From: Spirometra erinaceieuropaei
Taxonomy: Eukaryota > Platyhelminthes > Cestoda > Diphyllobothriidea > Diphyllobothriidae
Direction: 5' to 3'
DNA: 64,000 bases
Assembly (NCBI GenBank): GCA_902702965.1
Contig: CACRXP010000875.1
Location: forward strand, 178,225-242,224
The translations under genes were made by a program, and so were the position numbers. Each line of letters starts with the position of its first letter. Within the stretch, counting starts at the first letter, position 1. A model generated the notes under the pieces. That model did no database searches and had not been told where the DNA came from. It saw nothing but the letters and a program-made list of their open reading frames with translations. Below, one piece after another: positions 34,900 to 47,068 of the stretch.

Positions 34900-36590
34900 G
34901 TATGTTCCGACCGCCCAGAAGTCGTGATCGAGTGATTCTTAGCCCAGTGTAGGTGCAAGAAACTGAAGCCTTATACGTGCGTGAAGCGCTACAATCCAGC
35001 TAACCCCCTCCATTGTCTAACGTGCAGGAGTTTTGGTAGTGCATGTAAAGTCGCATAAAAGCTGGGTTTTAGGAGTGTGTCGACGCTCCTTTCGTCGCTT
35101 ATCCCGAGTTCTGAATGTATACGCATAGACTGCATGAGAGAATACCAAATAATATTCCATGCAGGCCCATCCAGAGCACCAGTAGGTCTCCGCTCCTATC
35201 CTCTAGCTAGCCCGCGAGCGGGTGCCAGTAAATCCAATCATTTTTGTTTAGGAAAGACACTGACTAACCACATGTTCAATTTATAGCGGATATGATCGAT
35301 GGAGAGACTAGCTCATTTTAAGCGGCAGCGGCATCGTACGGCACATTCCAATTTGGTTTGTTTTTAACAGGGCCTTTTAGTTAGCCTAGCTGCGGTCCAC
35401 CCGTGGCGTTCACATGCGGTGCATAGTGCAGCGACCAGCAGCAAGGGCCAGCTGAGGACTAATAGGATTCTCAGATTTTACGAATCAGCAGGCCTGGAGT
35501 ATGCAGCGATAACACCTTCAGATATGACGGGGCACCGGTCGGAAGAATTGGCTACTGTTATGGAAAGCGGAAACATAGTGAAGTCACGGCTTGGGGCAAA
35601 AAGAAGACGTGATCACGCAGGGCACTGCAGGCCACAGCGGCCGCGAAATACAAGCTTGAAAGCGGGCAGCCAATCAGCGTGTGATGCATCCTCGAGGACG
35701 CGTGATGCCTTTGCTCACGTGCGCGGCCCAGCCAATGATCGGCCGAACATTCTAGGTTTTTTCACGGAGGGATTCTCGAGCAAGAAGCGGCCAATCCATA
35801 ATCAGCACACCGGAGGCCAAAAAGTTCTATAACGCTCGGGACTTCAGATAGATAAGGCATGTTTGTGACGAGTTGAAGACCGTGAGACGAAGGCTGTCTA
35901 AACAAAGTGGTTGTCCCCAGCACGCACCTTCCTTCGCCTGCACCTGCCTGTCAGAATATAACGGTTACCTGTGAGATGATCGCAAGCCGTAGTAATGCCA
36001 CAACATGCCGAATGATCCTGCAGTTAAATGAGACCTCAAGTGCCATGGGACACGATCCTGGAACTATAAACTGATGTGCTAGAGGGGTAGATGAAGAGTT
36101 ACACTTTCAGCGTGCAATTACTGGTCTGCGAGCCACAATTAAACCGGGGTTAGGAGGGGTCGCATGGTGCTCTGATCAGACTTGCTGCGTGCCAGAAGCG
36201 TCGGGAAAAGCAATTGTCTGTCCAGCGAGAGCAACGAAGGATTCACTTCAATTCAACCAAGTTTGTCTGGCGGATTTGACTCGCTCAAAGCAGACCTGAC
36301 TGATAAACCGAATTGGAGGCGAACGGAGGGACAGACCGGCACCTGTGACCTTCGTATATGAAGTTGTAAAGAAATACATAACATTTTGGGGTGACATACC
36401 AATTTCCTGCCTGATAGTGGGTGACAATGAATAGAAGCGCAGAATTTCAAAAGTTTTGACCTGACCCAGACAAGATGGATCCATTTTCATGAAGGCCTAA
36501 AAGAGCGAAACTAGATCTGAGACAGAGCGCATTTGTCCATAAAATTAGTCTAAAATGAAAATAAATGTCCACTCTAAAATGCGGGTGACA
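34900..36590. other. No recognised gene; 138-codon open frame at 35419-35832
   Basis: The + frame at 35419-35832 is the longest uninterrupted one here. It is rich in Arg, Ser and Gly with no motif, and its CpG-containing, GC-richer context makes random openness likely. Nothing else is identifiable. Confidence 0.3.
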
Positions 36591-36598
36591 TCCATGTA

Positions 36599-37575
36599 TA
36601 GTATCTGGCTAATCTTCTGAGATATTGACCGGAGTTCTGAAATGTATCTTCAATTAGAAAAAATTGCTTAGGTTGGACTGTAAGATTGATTATTTTGCAG
36701 CATAATCCTAAGATATTTCAGTCCCGCCGGGATGTCGGCTTTCGAAAGGGCTTTTCTGCGGGCGCCACAAAAAGCCACACGCGGTAAAAAATGGCCATTT
36801 GAGTAGTATGAATTTCTCCATCCTTTTTCAGGGCCCTTGTCAATTCAAACATATCTTATAGAAAACACCCACAAAAATATTTTTATGTACTCTTTTGGTG
36901 GAAAAATACACTTTTTTTATATTTTGCATTCGAAGAAAGGGCATCGTTAGGTTAAAATGCTTGTAATAATAGGATTTTTAAGGCCGTGGAATGTCCATTC
37001 ATGCAACATCGTGTTTGCACGTTCATTACTGGTGCTCATGAAGAATAAAACACTGTTCAAACCCACTGCACAATTATATGATACCTACATGACCTCTTTT
37101 TAATGGAATAAACAAATACAGGATATTTTATACAGAAGGTATACAGCATGTAGTTTGTAAACCCCAAATGCAAGTTTAACTGCAAGCCAAATTCAGCATT
37201 ATTCGGGAATCAAAGACTTTTTAAAATCCAAAGGCACTCCTTCGAAAGTAAAATCTGAAAAAGACTTAGTCTGTTATAAATTAAGTTCAAGAAAGGATAT
37301 TTTTGACTGTATTTTTCATAAAGCACATTTGAGTTTATAAAGCCACCAAAAACGCATAGGAAAATTCACGTTGTTAAAGTTGTCCTTCTTAGCGAATGTT
37401 TCTACCAATGGCCGGAAAGAAACCCATTCGAAAGCCAGCATACTGGCGTGGGTGAAAAAATTGTGGCATTATGCTGCATGAAAATCGATATTACTACCCT
37501 ACTTAGATAAATCTTTCTAACAAAATGCACACTTCAGAATTTCAATTAACATTTCATAGGGTAGTTTAGGTACTG
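36599..37575. mobile_element. Long-TIR foldback element, diverged copy
   Basis: The left terminus TAGTATCTGGCTAATCTTC and the right terminus AGTTTAGGTACTG (then TA) are recognisable but mutated. The internal arm blocks (GCATAATCCTAAGATATTTC, GATGTCGGCTTTCGAAAG, ATGCTGCATGAAAATC) pair in inverted order. It is an old copy of the family. Confidence 0.75.
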
Positions 37576-38146
37576 TACGCGAGTTCTGGGGTACCAAAGG
37601 CAATGCCTGTGATCTTATCCTCTTCAGTAGGGTTCTGGCGATATAAAGTCCAAAACTTGTCAAACAGCTATTTCTTATTATTCATATTATTCTTTCATAA
37701 GCACCACCACCCAAAGGACGCCCCGGACAGGCAGGTTTTCTGGAATTTCCCTCTGCACTACAGTGGGAGGCGCACAAAAGTAATCTACTGCAGTTAGGCC
37801 ACCAAATGTGAAAACTGAATAATCTGCCTATTTTTCAAAGCCAATGATTGTATACACCCTTGAAAGGGCGTAATTTGACCCGTGATCCATTAGCGAAAGA
37901 CAGTGGTGATTATGAGGATAAGGGTGTAAAAGGCGTTCACCTTCGCAATATAGTAGCGACGATGCTCAGGTACGACGCCAAAGGCTAGCTGTAGAAATTC
38001 GCTGGCTGTTGGTTCGCCAATCCGTCCGGAAGTATTTTCCCAGATAGAAAACAGGAGATCACTCTCGTCCTGGAAGATGGAATAAAAATGGCATCGTCAA
38101 AGGTGCGTGTGAACAAAGTGATACCACGGTTCTTCCTTGCATCTCA

Positions 38147-39103
38147 AAGTAGGTTCGCTAACTTATGAAATCTTTACCGAAATTCTGAAAAATTACTTAA
38201 CTAGGGTTGTAAAATTAATCATTGGGCAGCATAATCCTATAATAATTCAGTTACCGCGAGATGCCAGCTTTTAAATGAACTTATTTCCGGCCGCATGCAA
38301 AAGCCAGGCCCTGTAAAAATGACTACTTAAGTAGCATGACTTTTTCTCATTTATTTTCGATGTCCTTAAACATTCAATTATATTTCATGGAAAACATGCA
38401 TAAAATGTGCATTCTTTTACTCATTCGGTAAAAAATTACATCTTCCAATTTTATACCCTAAGGAAAAGTATCATTCAATTTTAAAAATTTTTCGAATTCC
38501 CGAATAATTTTGAACCCGACCTATCTTTACCCTTGTATTCAGGGTTTCAAACTACACTCCGTATATTTTCCGCGTACGGCAAACTATATTTCTCTACGGC
38601 ATTAAAAGACCATGTAGGGTTCATAAACTTTGGCAATGAATTTGGGCCATATTGCAAACTTTACAAGCCACATTAGTAAATGCAGAGACACGATGTTTAT
38701 GAAGGGTCATTCCACGGTATTAAAAAGTCTTATAATTAGAAACTTTTTTTAAAACCGAATAATACCCCTTCTTTAAGTAAACAATTTAAAGAAGACGTAA
38801 TTTTCTGCCGAATGAGTATAAGAATGAATATTTTATGCATGTTTTTTATGAAATATAATTGCATTTTTAAGGCCACCGAAAATCAATGAAAAAATAGTGC
38901 CCTTATGCAGTCATTTTTACAGTGTGGTTTTTGCATGCGGCCGGAAAGAAGTTCGTTTGAAAGCCGGCATCCCCTGGCAAGTAACTTATTATAGAATGAG
39001 ACAGCAAGCTTATCAATTTTAAAACACTACTTAAGTAGTCTTTTCGAAACGTAAACGCATTTCAGGATTTCGGTTAACATTGCATGAGTTAGTACATCTA
39101 CTG
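38147..39103. mobile_element. Long-TIR foldback element, family A, copy 5 (left end eroded)
   Basis: The left end AAGTAGGTTCGCTAACTTATG lacks the first bases. The right end GAGTTAGTACATCTACTG is followed by TA. The arms and the centre (AACCCGACC...CAGGGTTTC) match the other family A copies. Confidence 0.84.
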
Positions 39104-39231
39104 TATACACAGGCAACCCTCCAACACAGTCGTAGGACTGTGCCCAGGTGTCAGACGAACTCGTCTTTGACTGACCGGTCACCTCTCTACCGCGTGCTGC
39201 TCACCTGTTTACCCCTCTCCGTCTAGACAGA

Positions 39232-39572
39232 TGGACAGAAAATGTCAAGGTGAATCATTATGACATCCAAACATTCCACAGGCATGTCAGGCCAGCTAGA
39301 GGGAGCTAGGAATACGGGGACGTATGGGCGGGTATCTGCGGATTTACAGGCTCACCTGATCAAGATGAAACCCAGCCTGCGCAAGACCGTACTCAAGTTC
39401 CTCGCGATCCAAGCTGGCGAGCAGACGGTGCCCGACTGGGGAGTCGGAATCCAGCTGCTCGTAAAGCTGCTGTGATAACGCTTGGAAATACTTCACCAAA
39501 CCAAGGTAGGTCACGACCGGATCAGGAGTTTCACGAATCGCTCGACGAAGCCTCCCTGCCAAGAAGGGTCAA
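39232..39572 (-). CDS. Exon-like module, copy 2, with intact splice signals (unknown protein)
   Basis: On the minus strand an acceptor with a pyrimidine tract (TTTTGACCCTTCTTGGCAG) precedes a 200-nt block, 39555-39356, that ends in GATCAG followed by the donor GTGAGC. Entered at phase 1 it is open for 66 codons: RAIRETPDPVVTYLGLVKYF, ALSQQLYEQLDSDSPVGHR, LLASLDREELEYGLAQAGFH. The composition is globular and not repeat-like. I do not recognise the family. Copy 1 at 29545-29890 keeps the same length and frame. Either this is a real exon of an unidentified gene, or a fragment spread by a transposon. The opposite strand is also open (71 codons), so the coding strand is inferred from the splice signals. 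Confidence 0.42.
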
Positions 39573-39589
39573 AAGAATACCGTGTATTA

Positions 39590-42500
39590 CAGATGGGTAC
39601 GAAGAAGGGAGAGGAATTAGGAAAAGCAGTCTGGAAAGGCGTTTGAACTGGCTGGCCTAGTTAGTGAATTGCATGGAGATGGTAGAAAGCGTTTTTTGCT
39701 TCACAGTTACGTGAGCCGTTCATACAACCCTCCAATTTCTCGGCATGGCGGGAATCCTTCTCTTATTCACTCGTCTAACTATAAATTTTTTCTAAACTTC
39801 GTCGTGAAAACACCGGCTTAAAATTAGTTAGTAACTGCATTGGCAGCGTTAGCTCCTGTTAAGAATCTCGACAATACTTCATATTAGGTATTTACTGTGC
39901 TGATGCAGTGCACATTCCCTGCCTGTAAAGCATTTCCTGTGATAACTGAGCACTGCTTATGTGTGTAAGAAATATGACGATCAGTGGGTCAAGGACCCCC
40001 TGAGATGATAATGAGTAGCAAAGCAAAATGGCGACTTTGTCGCTGAGTGTGGAATTGTCCGACGAGGTCTATCTGTGTCCTGAATGCACGCTAACAATGG
40101 AGGCGTGGTTGGCTGGTTCTCGAACGTCTGGTTGAACGTGCATGTCACTTCAACTTGGTCCCCCATGTGCGCGATTACATTTGAAGCTTGCTGCTACGGA
40201 TTTAATGACAAGCCGCCCTACCTGCTGATCGTTGGTAGGAGTTTCCTAGTTAACGCAACCTATTCTAGAGCATTTTAGCGAATCGTACAAGGTGACCACA
40301 AGAGTTTACTTTCGGACCCCCTGGCGACTAACACTGTTGGAAAAGTCATCAGAAAAGATATGCTTTCGTGGGCAGTCCCCGTTTATCTTCATAAAGGTGC
40401 CCGTTGCGCCAAAGCCTAACCTCCTTAGACATTGCAAATACGATGTAACTGCCGGCGGATTCCAGGACGTGTGTTTATGTCTGCGGTCCGAGGGCACCTC
40501 GGAATAAACTTATTCAGTACCTTTGCTTGATATTCTTGACTGTCTAGCTTTCTGTGGGCATATAACCGTTATGCAGACAATAGCCCTGTACATCTCTATT
40601 GAGCGCTGAGGAGAATGTTCAAGCGAGTTTATTTGGGAGACTGGAATCTGCTTGGGAACTCCAGGCTTCATTGTAGTCGAAGATCGTGGTGCTGTCTCAC
40701 ATGGTGCACCTAGGTTAGCTGAATTGATCTCCGACGGCGCGGCGATCGTCGTTAATCATGATTGACATATGACAGCTGTCTTCTGTGATTGTCGTTAGTC
40801 CGACGTTGGTGCAATCAAAAGCCACGATGTCCAGGGTCACACTGTACAGCTATTTTAGTCGCGGTGTCCAATACACAGGAGTAATAAAAATGTGGGTCGT
40901 TTAGCCAAGTCCTTGAGATTATCGTGCTGTTGGATAACCACCTGTGGGTTCAGTAGCTGATGCCGATTTTTGGTCGCTTCTCGCAACAGACGTCTATCGA
41001 CACTTCATAGAAAATGGGAAGAGGTGTTATTGAGGCAAACATGTAAGCTTGCCTCGCCCACCGGTCGCGTCTATTGGTTTCAGATCGTACGGCATCATGA
41101 CGCCGTGAAGCTGTCTTATAAACCGAGGGATCTATCCCCGCGGCACATCAACACATTCCATGCGATGGTAGATCCGACGCGCAGACCTGCGCGGCATCTA
41201 CCGCATTCTCTCTTCTCGTCCACTCTACGTCGATGGCAAGACAATTTCTAGACCACGGCAAGTGCGCGAGAACGAAGTGACTGACAGAGCTAAACAGCAC
41301 GTCTACACGTGCCGCACACAAGCTGGACCCTGCAGAATGTACCGGGCTAGAGGAAAGGTAGACCAGATCTGCCATTCGTGAAAGTGCCATAAAGTTTGTC
41401 AACTAATGCAGTGACCCGGTCATAGTGGTGAATATTTTAATGGACTGGAGAACTGAGCGTCGAGCTGAAGTGACTTTTGCGGACCTCTCATACATGCGAG
41501 ATCCAAGTCACCATTAATGTAAATTCTGCGGAAACCAGGTAGTGTGCGGCAGATGTAGGCTGACTGTTTGGCTTTGCCATTGTCCTGTCATCGGAGCAGG
41601 GCAGATGAAGGAAGACTGAGTGTGGTAGAGGCTGCGCAAGCCCACCCCACTATAAACTGACGCGAATGCAAGTCACAGGTGCTGCGATCACTCCGTGCGA
41701 CACGTAGTGGACCTCATCATCCGCGGCAGTCAAACTGTTGGATACCTCTAACACCTCGAGTGCGACTCGCTGGAGACAGCCAAATACTGAAATCTGAAAC
41801 TTATCTAATCGACCGATCAAAATGCAACACTACAAACACTGAAAATACACCGAAGGGTAAAATCAGTACTTCGAAAATTACAGTATTCCTAAAGTAGGCC
41901 GCTGTAATAAGGATAGGGGGTAAAGGGCAATAATTTTAATTGTCTCCTAACGGAAGAATGGTCTTAAAATGTAACGGAACAGATTAGAAATCGTCTCTCA
42001 GTTACTTTGAATTCTTGTCAGCCCGATCTGTTGAGTAGGTCTGACATCAGGTCGAGAGATATGCATACGGGCCAGCGTTGCGAAAAGCATGTTCTCTTCG
42101 ACGCCCGCCATTTTGAGGGCGTTTCGGCTAAAAAAGGTGGATTAGACAAAAAGCTGTTAAGAATTAAAAAGTTCCATAGATAGGCGTTCTTCTCCCGAGC
42201 AGACCAATACGGGGGTGGGACAGCTGGGTGCAAAAACTAGCAATATTCCGAGAAAAAATGGGTCAATGAGGTAGGTGTTGTAGTCTGATGCTCGCATATC
42301 CGGTGGCATCACCGACCTGATTTGGCTGCGATTGAGCATACGGGAGTTCCGTCTCACTGTGAAGTCGCAGTCTAGCGTCTAAGTTGACGCTAAACAGAGA
42401 TGAACAGTCAGTAATCGGGAAATGTTTCCAGCAAGAACAAAAAGTGGACTGGAATGGCCGTTTCCAGTTTATTTCTCTCAGATCTCAGAAAAAACTAAAC

Positions 42501-43495
42501 GTCCACTGCAACGTTAATTGTGTGTCTTCTAAAGGCATACAACTTTTCAAACTATGTGACCGTCTTTTTCTCTCGATGGGCTAACACGGGAACCTAAATC
42601 AGCAAGTTATTTTAAGCCCCTGCAATCCCTATAACCCCAAAACAGATGGAGTGGCTAGAAAAACCAAGTTCAGGCACTTTACTGAATTGAATATGTCTTT
42701 GAACAGTTAATAGCGTGGTGGTGATGGCGGAATAGGTGCCCACGCGTCGACCTCGATGAGAAACAACAAGCACAGACTTGTGGGCTGCATTTTAAGACGC
42801 AAACGATTTTCCTCTGAGTCGCTCACCCCCAAACTTCGCCTTTGGTTACAACATTCTCAACGCCTCAGATGTATGGTGCGATATCGTTTCAACAGATGAA
42901 TACTGAACAAGTCCAAGTAATGCGACTGATATGCGATATAAAGGTGCTGGTCGAGAGAGCAGAGAGAATAGGTCCCCAACAATGGTCACCAAGGACGACG
43001 GAATGGCTGTCTCTGACTCATTTGTCGTCATAAGCCAGCCAGGTCTCAACTGGGGCCAGAAAGACTCGCGGCTCCAAATCAGGCTTCTGGGTTATGCAGC
43101 ATTAAGTCGAATGCTTTTCTCCTGAGTCAACGACTCACGACTTCTTGTCCGTGGTAGGAAATGTTCAAAAAGAAAAAAAGGGGACGTTCACTGATGGTGT
43201 ACGGAAGATTTCGTTTTTTCTTTTGCAAATGCAGTTGTTGGTACGAACCTGTGCTTCCGACGACACGAAATATTCGGGCGAGGGAAAAAAACTTAGCGTT
43301 TAGAAGGACATGCGAGGTCTGCCCAACGAAGTCGTTATCTACCAATAAGTGCATGACCAGATCGTTAGTCAAATGGGCGTTGTGCTGACCAGGCAAGTGG
43401 AAAACGGTGCCGAGGCCACTGCAGTATGAGAGGTTTTGATGACATTCCAAGCCCAGAGGGGGAAACATAACAATTCTGCCCTTGTCCTCTCTGCT
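39590..43495. other. No recognised gene; R1-like fragments near 41160-41230 and 41500-41710
   Basis: At 41190-41230 there is a GCATCTACCGCATTCTCTC block of R1. At about 41540-41710 minus-strand R1 words occur (GTCCACTACGTGTCGCAC, GGTGGGCTTGCGCAGC). Otherwise the frames are short and motif-free on both strands. Confidence 0.35.
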
Positions 43496-43499
43496 GGCA

Positions 43500-43711
43500 G
43501 CAGTACTTAAGTAAGCATTTTCTACAGAGTGTAACCTTTGTAGGTGGCCGCAAAGAAACGCCTTCAAGAGCTGGCACCCTATCGTGACTGAAATATATGT
43601 TGCTTATGTGGCATGGTAATCAGTATTACAATCCCACCTATCTCAACCGTTGCTAATCAAGAACGCCTTTCAGGCTTTCGATTAACATTTCATGAAGTAT
43701 GCCACCCACTG
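43500..43711. mobile_element. Right-arm fragment of long-TIR element, family B-like
   Basis: From TACTTAAGTAAGCATTTTC to the terminus ATGCCACCCACTG followed by TA the sequence follows the right arm of the family, including ATTAACATTTCATGA. The left arm and centre are absent. Confidence 0.75.
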
Positions 43712-45670
43712 TAACCGGTAACTTTTCTAAAAAGTAAAGCAGTAAAACTGTGCCCAGTGCGTAAACTAACTTGCTCTGAGTGTAGACTTTAGAAGGAGGA
43801 ATATGGACCCCGGGGTATTACATGTGGCCTTGCTCCTGATTCTAGGGGGGTGGAGGGGTTAGAAGCAAGGATGGGGTTAATGTTATGGTTAGGATGAGTA
43901 GAGTTGGGGTAGGAGGGCTAAGGGGGAGGGGGAATTTCGCGCGAGGCCACTCGTAGCACAGGAGGATCATATCCCCGTGCCCGGTCAAATGAAAATCCAA
44001 CTTTCAGCCCTCCCCCCCCTTTCGCAAGCAGTGTTTTCGCAGACCAAATGTTCTACGTTGGGGCTGAAAAGGACCTACAGGTGGGTCTGCCTGGAGCGTG
44101 CATCCACACGCACAACACGCAGGCAAAGGATCCCTCCCGTCTGCGAGAGGCACACACGCAAGACATCAGGCAAGTGGGTCAGGTCAAGCCCGCCCAGGAA
44201 GAGCAGTGCCCCGGGTGTTAGATCAACGCAGGTGTAACGCAGGCCGGTCTTACGACCCCAGAAACAAACGGCCGGTTTTCGTTTGAGGAAGGGCAGGGTC
44301 CGTCGCCTGAAGGAAGAAAAAGAGAAGAGACATGTTTCAAGTAGAAGATTTAATCGGCATCAGAACTGTAATGCACATCCATACATCGTCACAGGCAAAT
44401 AACTGCCTATTAACAGACAAAGCCTCACAAGTCCAACCGATTAAAGATTCAGTAGTAGTCTTCCCGCCCATAGGATTAACTCTACCATAAATACCTATAT
44501 AGCAGGCTTAAAAAGAAATTAACAGCTCTTTAGGGAATATTATACTATTATGCAAAGCTGTAATTACTAGGACACGGTCGTCCATGATAACAGCGCTGCG
44601 ATGGTTGTAGTTGGTGACAAAGAAAAATACATCAAAATGTGGAAAAACCAAAAAGTTCGTTAACTTTAGCGGGAGTCACGATATCGAACTGCCAATCGGA
44701 ATGATTATAAATCTAGGAACTTACGATCGTACAGAGTGATGCTCCTCGTACAAGGATATCGAGTTATCGTCGGGAAAAAAGAAACCAACAAGGGGATGGA
44801 GACACCATGAACTCAACGTCTTCGCCTGAGGTTCTTCCAGGTGGGAAGGCCTCTTTGAAATTATGAAATCCGGTAGACAGATTCGGACGGCAAGGTCAAT
44901 GAGTTTTGCGGAGTCACGTCCGGTCTGAGACAGTGGGTATAGTACTTTGTGCTGATACTTTTCTCTGGCAGTAAGGGGCCTAAAACAGTCCCGGAAGTAA
45001 GAAGCGATGGACTAGATAATCAAGAAGCACAACCGCTATCATCAAAACCATAACTAAAATGGTAGTGGTGGTGGCGGCAGCCGACATAACGTCACTGCAA
45101 GTCGGGACAGAGAGGGCCCGCAAACGGAGCATTTAAAAGACAGGATGCCCTAACGGAAGAGAGAGAAATTGCTTATGCACTATTAAATTGCGGCTCTTTA
45201 AACCTGAAGATTTGCCGACTTTCTGCGGTTTTCCTGTATTTAATGCCCTTTCGTGGCTCTGCAGTTATCTGTCCATTTTATGACATTCTTACTTCCTACA
45301 GATGCGTTTGGTGGTCGAAGTCATCAATGGAAACTCCGCTGCTGTTGTGACTACCTCAGGGTTACGCGTTGAAGGCTCTGTGCACTGGCTTAAGTTGAAG
45401 GGTAAACGTGTGTAGATCTGTTTGGAGAGCAACACGGACCAGCCGCAGTATTATGCGTAAATATATTCCTTCAATGAGCACGGAAAACGTTCTGAGTACA
45501 GCTCGAACGGTCGATTTAGTAGGGAGGCAAATGGACTGGGTAGGGGCTGTCACAATGAGTACCTTTTTGAGATTAGCAAGTACTGCAGCATACACATCAT
45601 GGACTAAAGATATCTGATTCTGACGACGACAGCAAACGGTCCTCACCTCCACTGAAACAAAACATCTAGA
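43712..45670. other. No recognised gene; G-rich tract at 43840-43935
   Basis: A G-rich, TTAGG-like stretch at 43840-43935 is weaker than the two TIR-bounded ones and has no clear TIRs. GC-rich frames at 43977-44286 and a 113-codon minus frame at 45703-45362 show no motif. This could include distal promoter or 5' untranslated sequence of the dynein gene, but nothing in it shows that. Confidence 0.35.
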
Positions 45671-45675
45671 GAATA

Positions 45676-46051
45676 TTAGGTTGGCCATCACCATGGTCAC
45701 CACTACCGCTGCCGCCTAAAAACTATCGACTGCAGTTCGACTGTCGCACGCGACGATGTCTACCGTATGCTCCACGACCTGATAGAAGTAGGACGGTAAC
45801 TTGTGTGTGGATTAGTTCCTAGCGTCTGCCTCACCCTCTCTCCCCACCCACCTAGGATATTGGGTTGGCCATCACCATGACCACCACCAGCAACACCACC
45901 ACTACCACTGCCGCCCCCAAAACTGTCAACTACAGTTGGATTGTCGCACGCTCCACGACGTGATGGACGTAGGACGGTAACTTGTGTGTGGATTAGTTCC
46001 TAACAATGGCGGGTTTGCGCAGCGTCTGCCTCACCCTCTCTTCCCACTCAT
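45676..46051. repeat. Tandem duplication, unit of about 180-185 bp, R1-related
   Basis: Unit 1 (about 45676-45853) and unit 2 (about 45862-46051) share TTGGCCATCACCATG, CTGCCGCC, GTAGGACGGTAACTTG, TGTGTGGATTAGTTCCTA and GCGTCTGCCTCACCCTCTC in the same order. Unit 2 has an extra ACCACCAGCAACACCACC expansion and lost the ACGATGTCTACCGTAT segment. The GTAACTTGTGTGTGGATTAG and CTCCACGAC words resemble R1. Confidence 0.75.
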
Positions 46052-46449
46052 ATGGAACTTGTGGCAAGAGAGAGTCAAAACGGCCGGAGGGAGGTTCAGG
46101 AGTAGAGGCTGACAAAAAAAAAATAGTTTGTCGACGCACACCATACACGACTGAGTTCGCGCACACAAGTATCTGGTCCTCATTGAAACAAGGGGCAGCC
46201 CGCCAGAGGGAAGTATCATAGAGTCCATGTCCAAAAGAAGCTACTGAGCCCGACTCTCTGTCCTGAGAGGACCGATTTACCCGGTCAGTTGGCACCCATT
46301 TAAGCTACGGCTTTTGGTGCATTGCGACATACTCCAGGGCGTCTGATTGTTTATAATGAGAAAGGTCCCCGAGTCGACCTCACCCCCCGTGCACCAGCCC
46401 ACTGTTCGAGCTGGTCGGCCATCTGGCGCTGGGATTCGACGTAATGGCC

Positions 46450-46667
46450 NNNNNNNNNNNNNNNNNNNNNNNNNNNNNNNNNNNNNNNNNNNNNNNNNNN
46501 NNNNNNNNNNNNNNNNNNNNNNNNNNNNNNNNNNNNNNNNNNNNNNNNNNNNNNNNNNNNNNNNNNNNNNNNNNNNNNNNNNNNNNNNNNNNNNNNNNNN
46601 NNNNNNNNNNNNNNNNNNNNNNNNNNNNNNNNNNNNNNNNNNNNNNNNNNNNNNNNNNNNNNNNNNN
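46450..46667. other. Assembly gap (218 N)
   Basis: A run of undetermined bases. Reading frames that cross it are meaningless. An upstream untranslated exon or promoter element of the dynein gene, which begins about 400 bp downstream, could be hidden here. Confidence 0.99.
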
Positions 46668-47068
46668 CAGGCCTGCTTCCCCAGATGCCGGGCTCGTCAA
46701 CCTAGCCGAATGCCATAATGAAGAGCGTTCGGTGCGCACGGAAGGTGAGTCTCCACATTCGTGAACTCGAAGAAGATTTAGTTTAGGGACACTTTACATA
46801 AGGGAAAAAAGAACTACTTACAGTTCCCCACGGGAGATGGGCGAATCGGCAGACCAAAAAGACATGTGATGACCTTGACGCTGGACACACTCGTTGGTAA
46901 AGAAAACAAAAAAAGTATTAAAATATTATTTGATATTTTTCAATATAAAATAGAGTTTGCTCATGAAAGCTAAGAATAAACGGTTTTGTTTTACTGTGCA
47001 AATGACCTAAACTATAGCGATCTTAGAGTCTGTAGCCCCGCCTAACTCAAAGCACACCGCAATTCAAA

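Noticed and set aside
35419..35832. 138-codon open frame on the plus strand
   Set aside because: No recognisable domain, no supporting splice or promoter features, and a GC-raised patch where long chance frames are likely.
43127..43567. 146-codon open frame on the minus strand
   Set aside because: Its start overlaps the foldback-element arm at 43500-43711, opposite-strand frames overlap it, and no motif was seen.
46347..46764. Open frames of about 105-125 codons on both strands across the N run
   Set aside because: They are open only because 218 undetermined bases contain no stops; the flanks show no motif.
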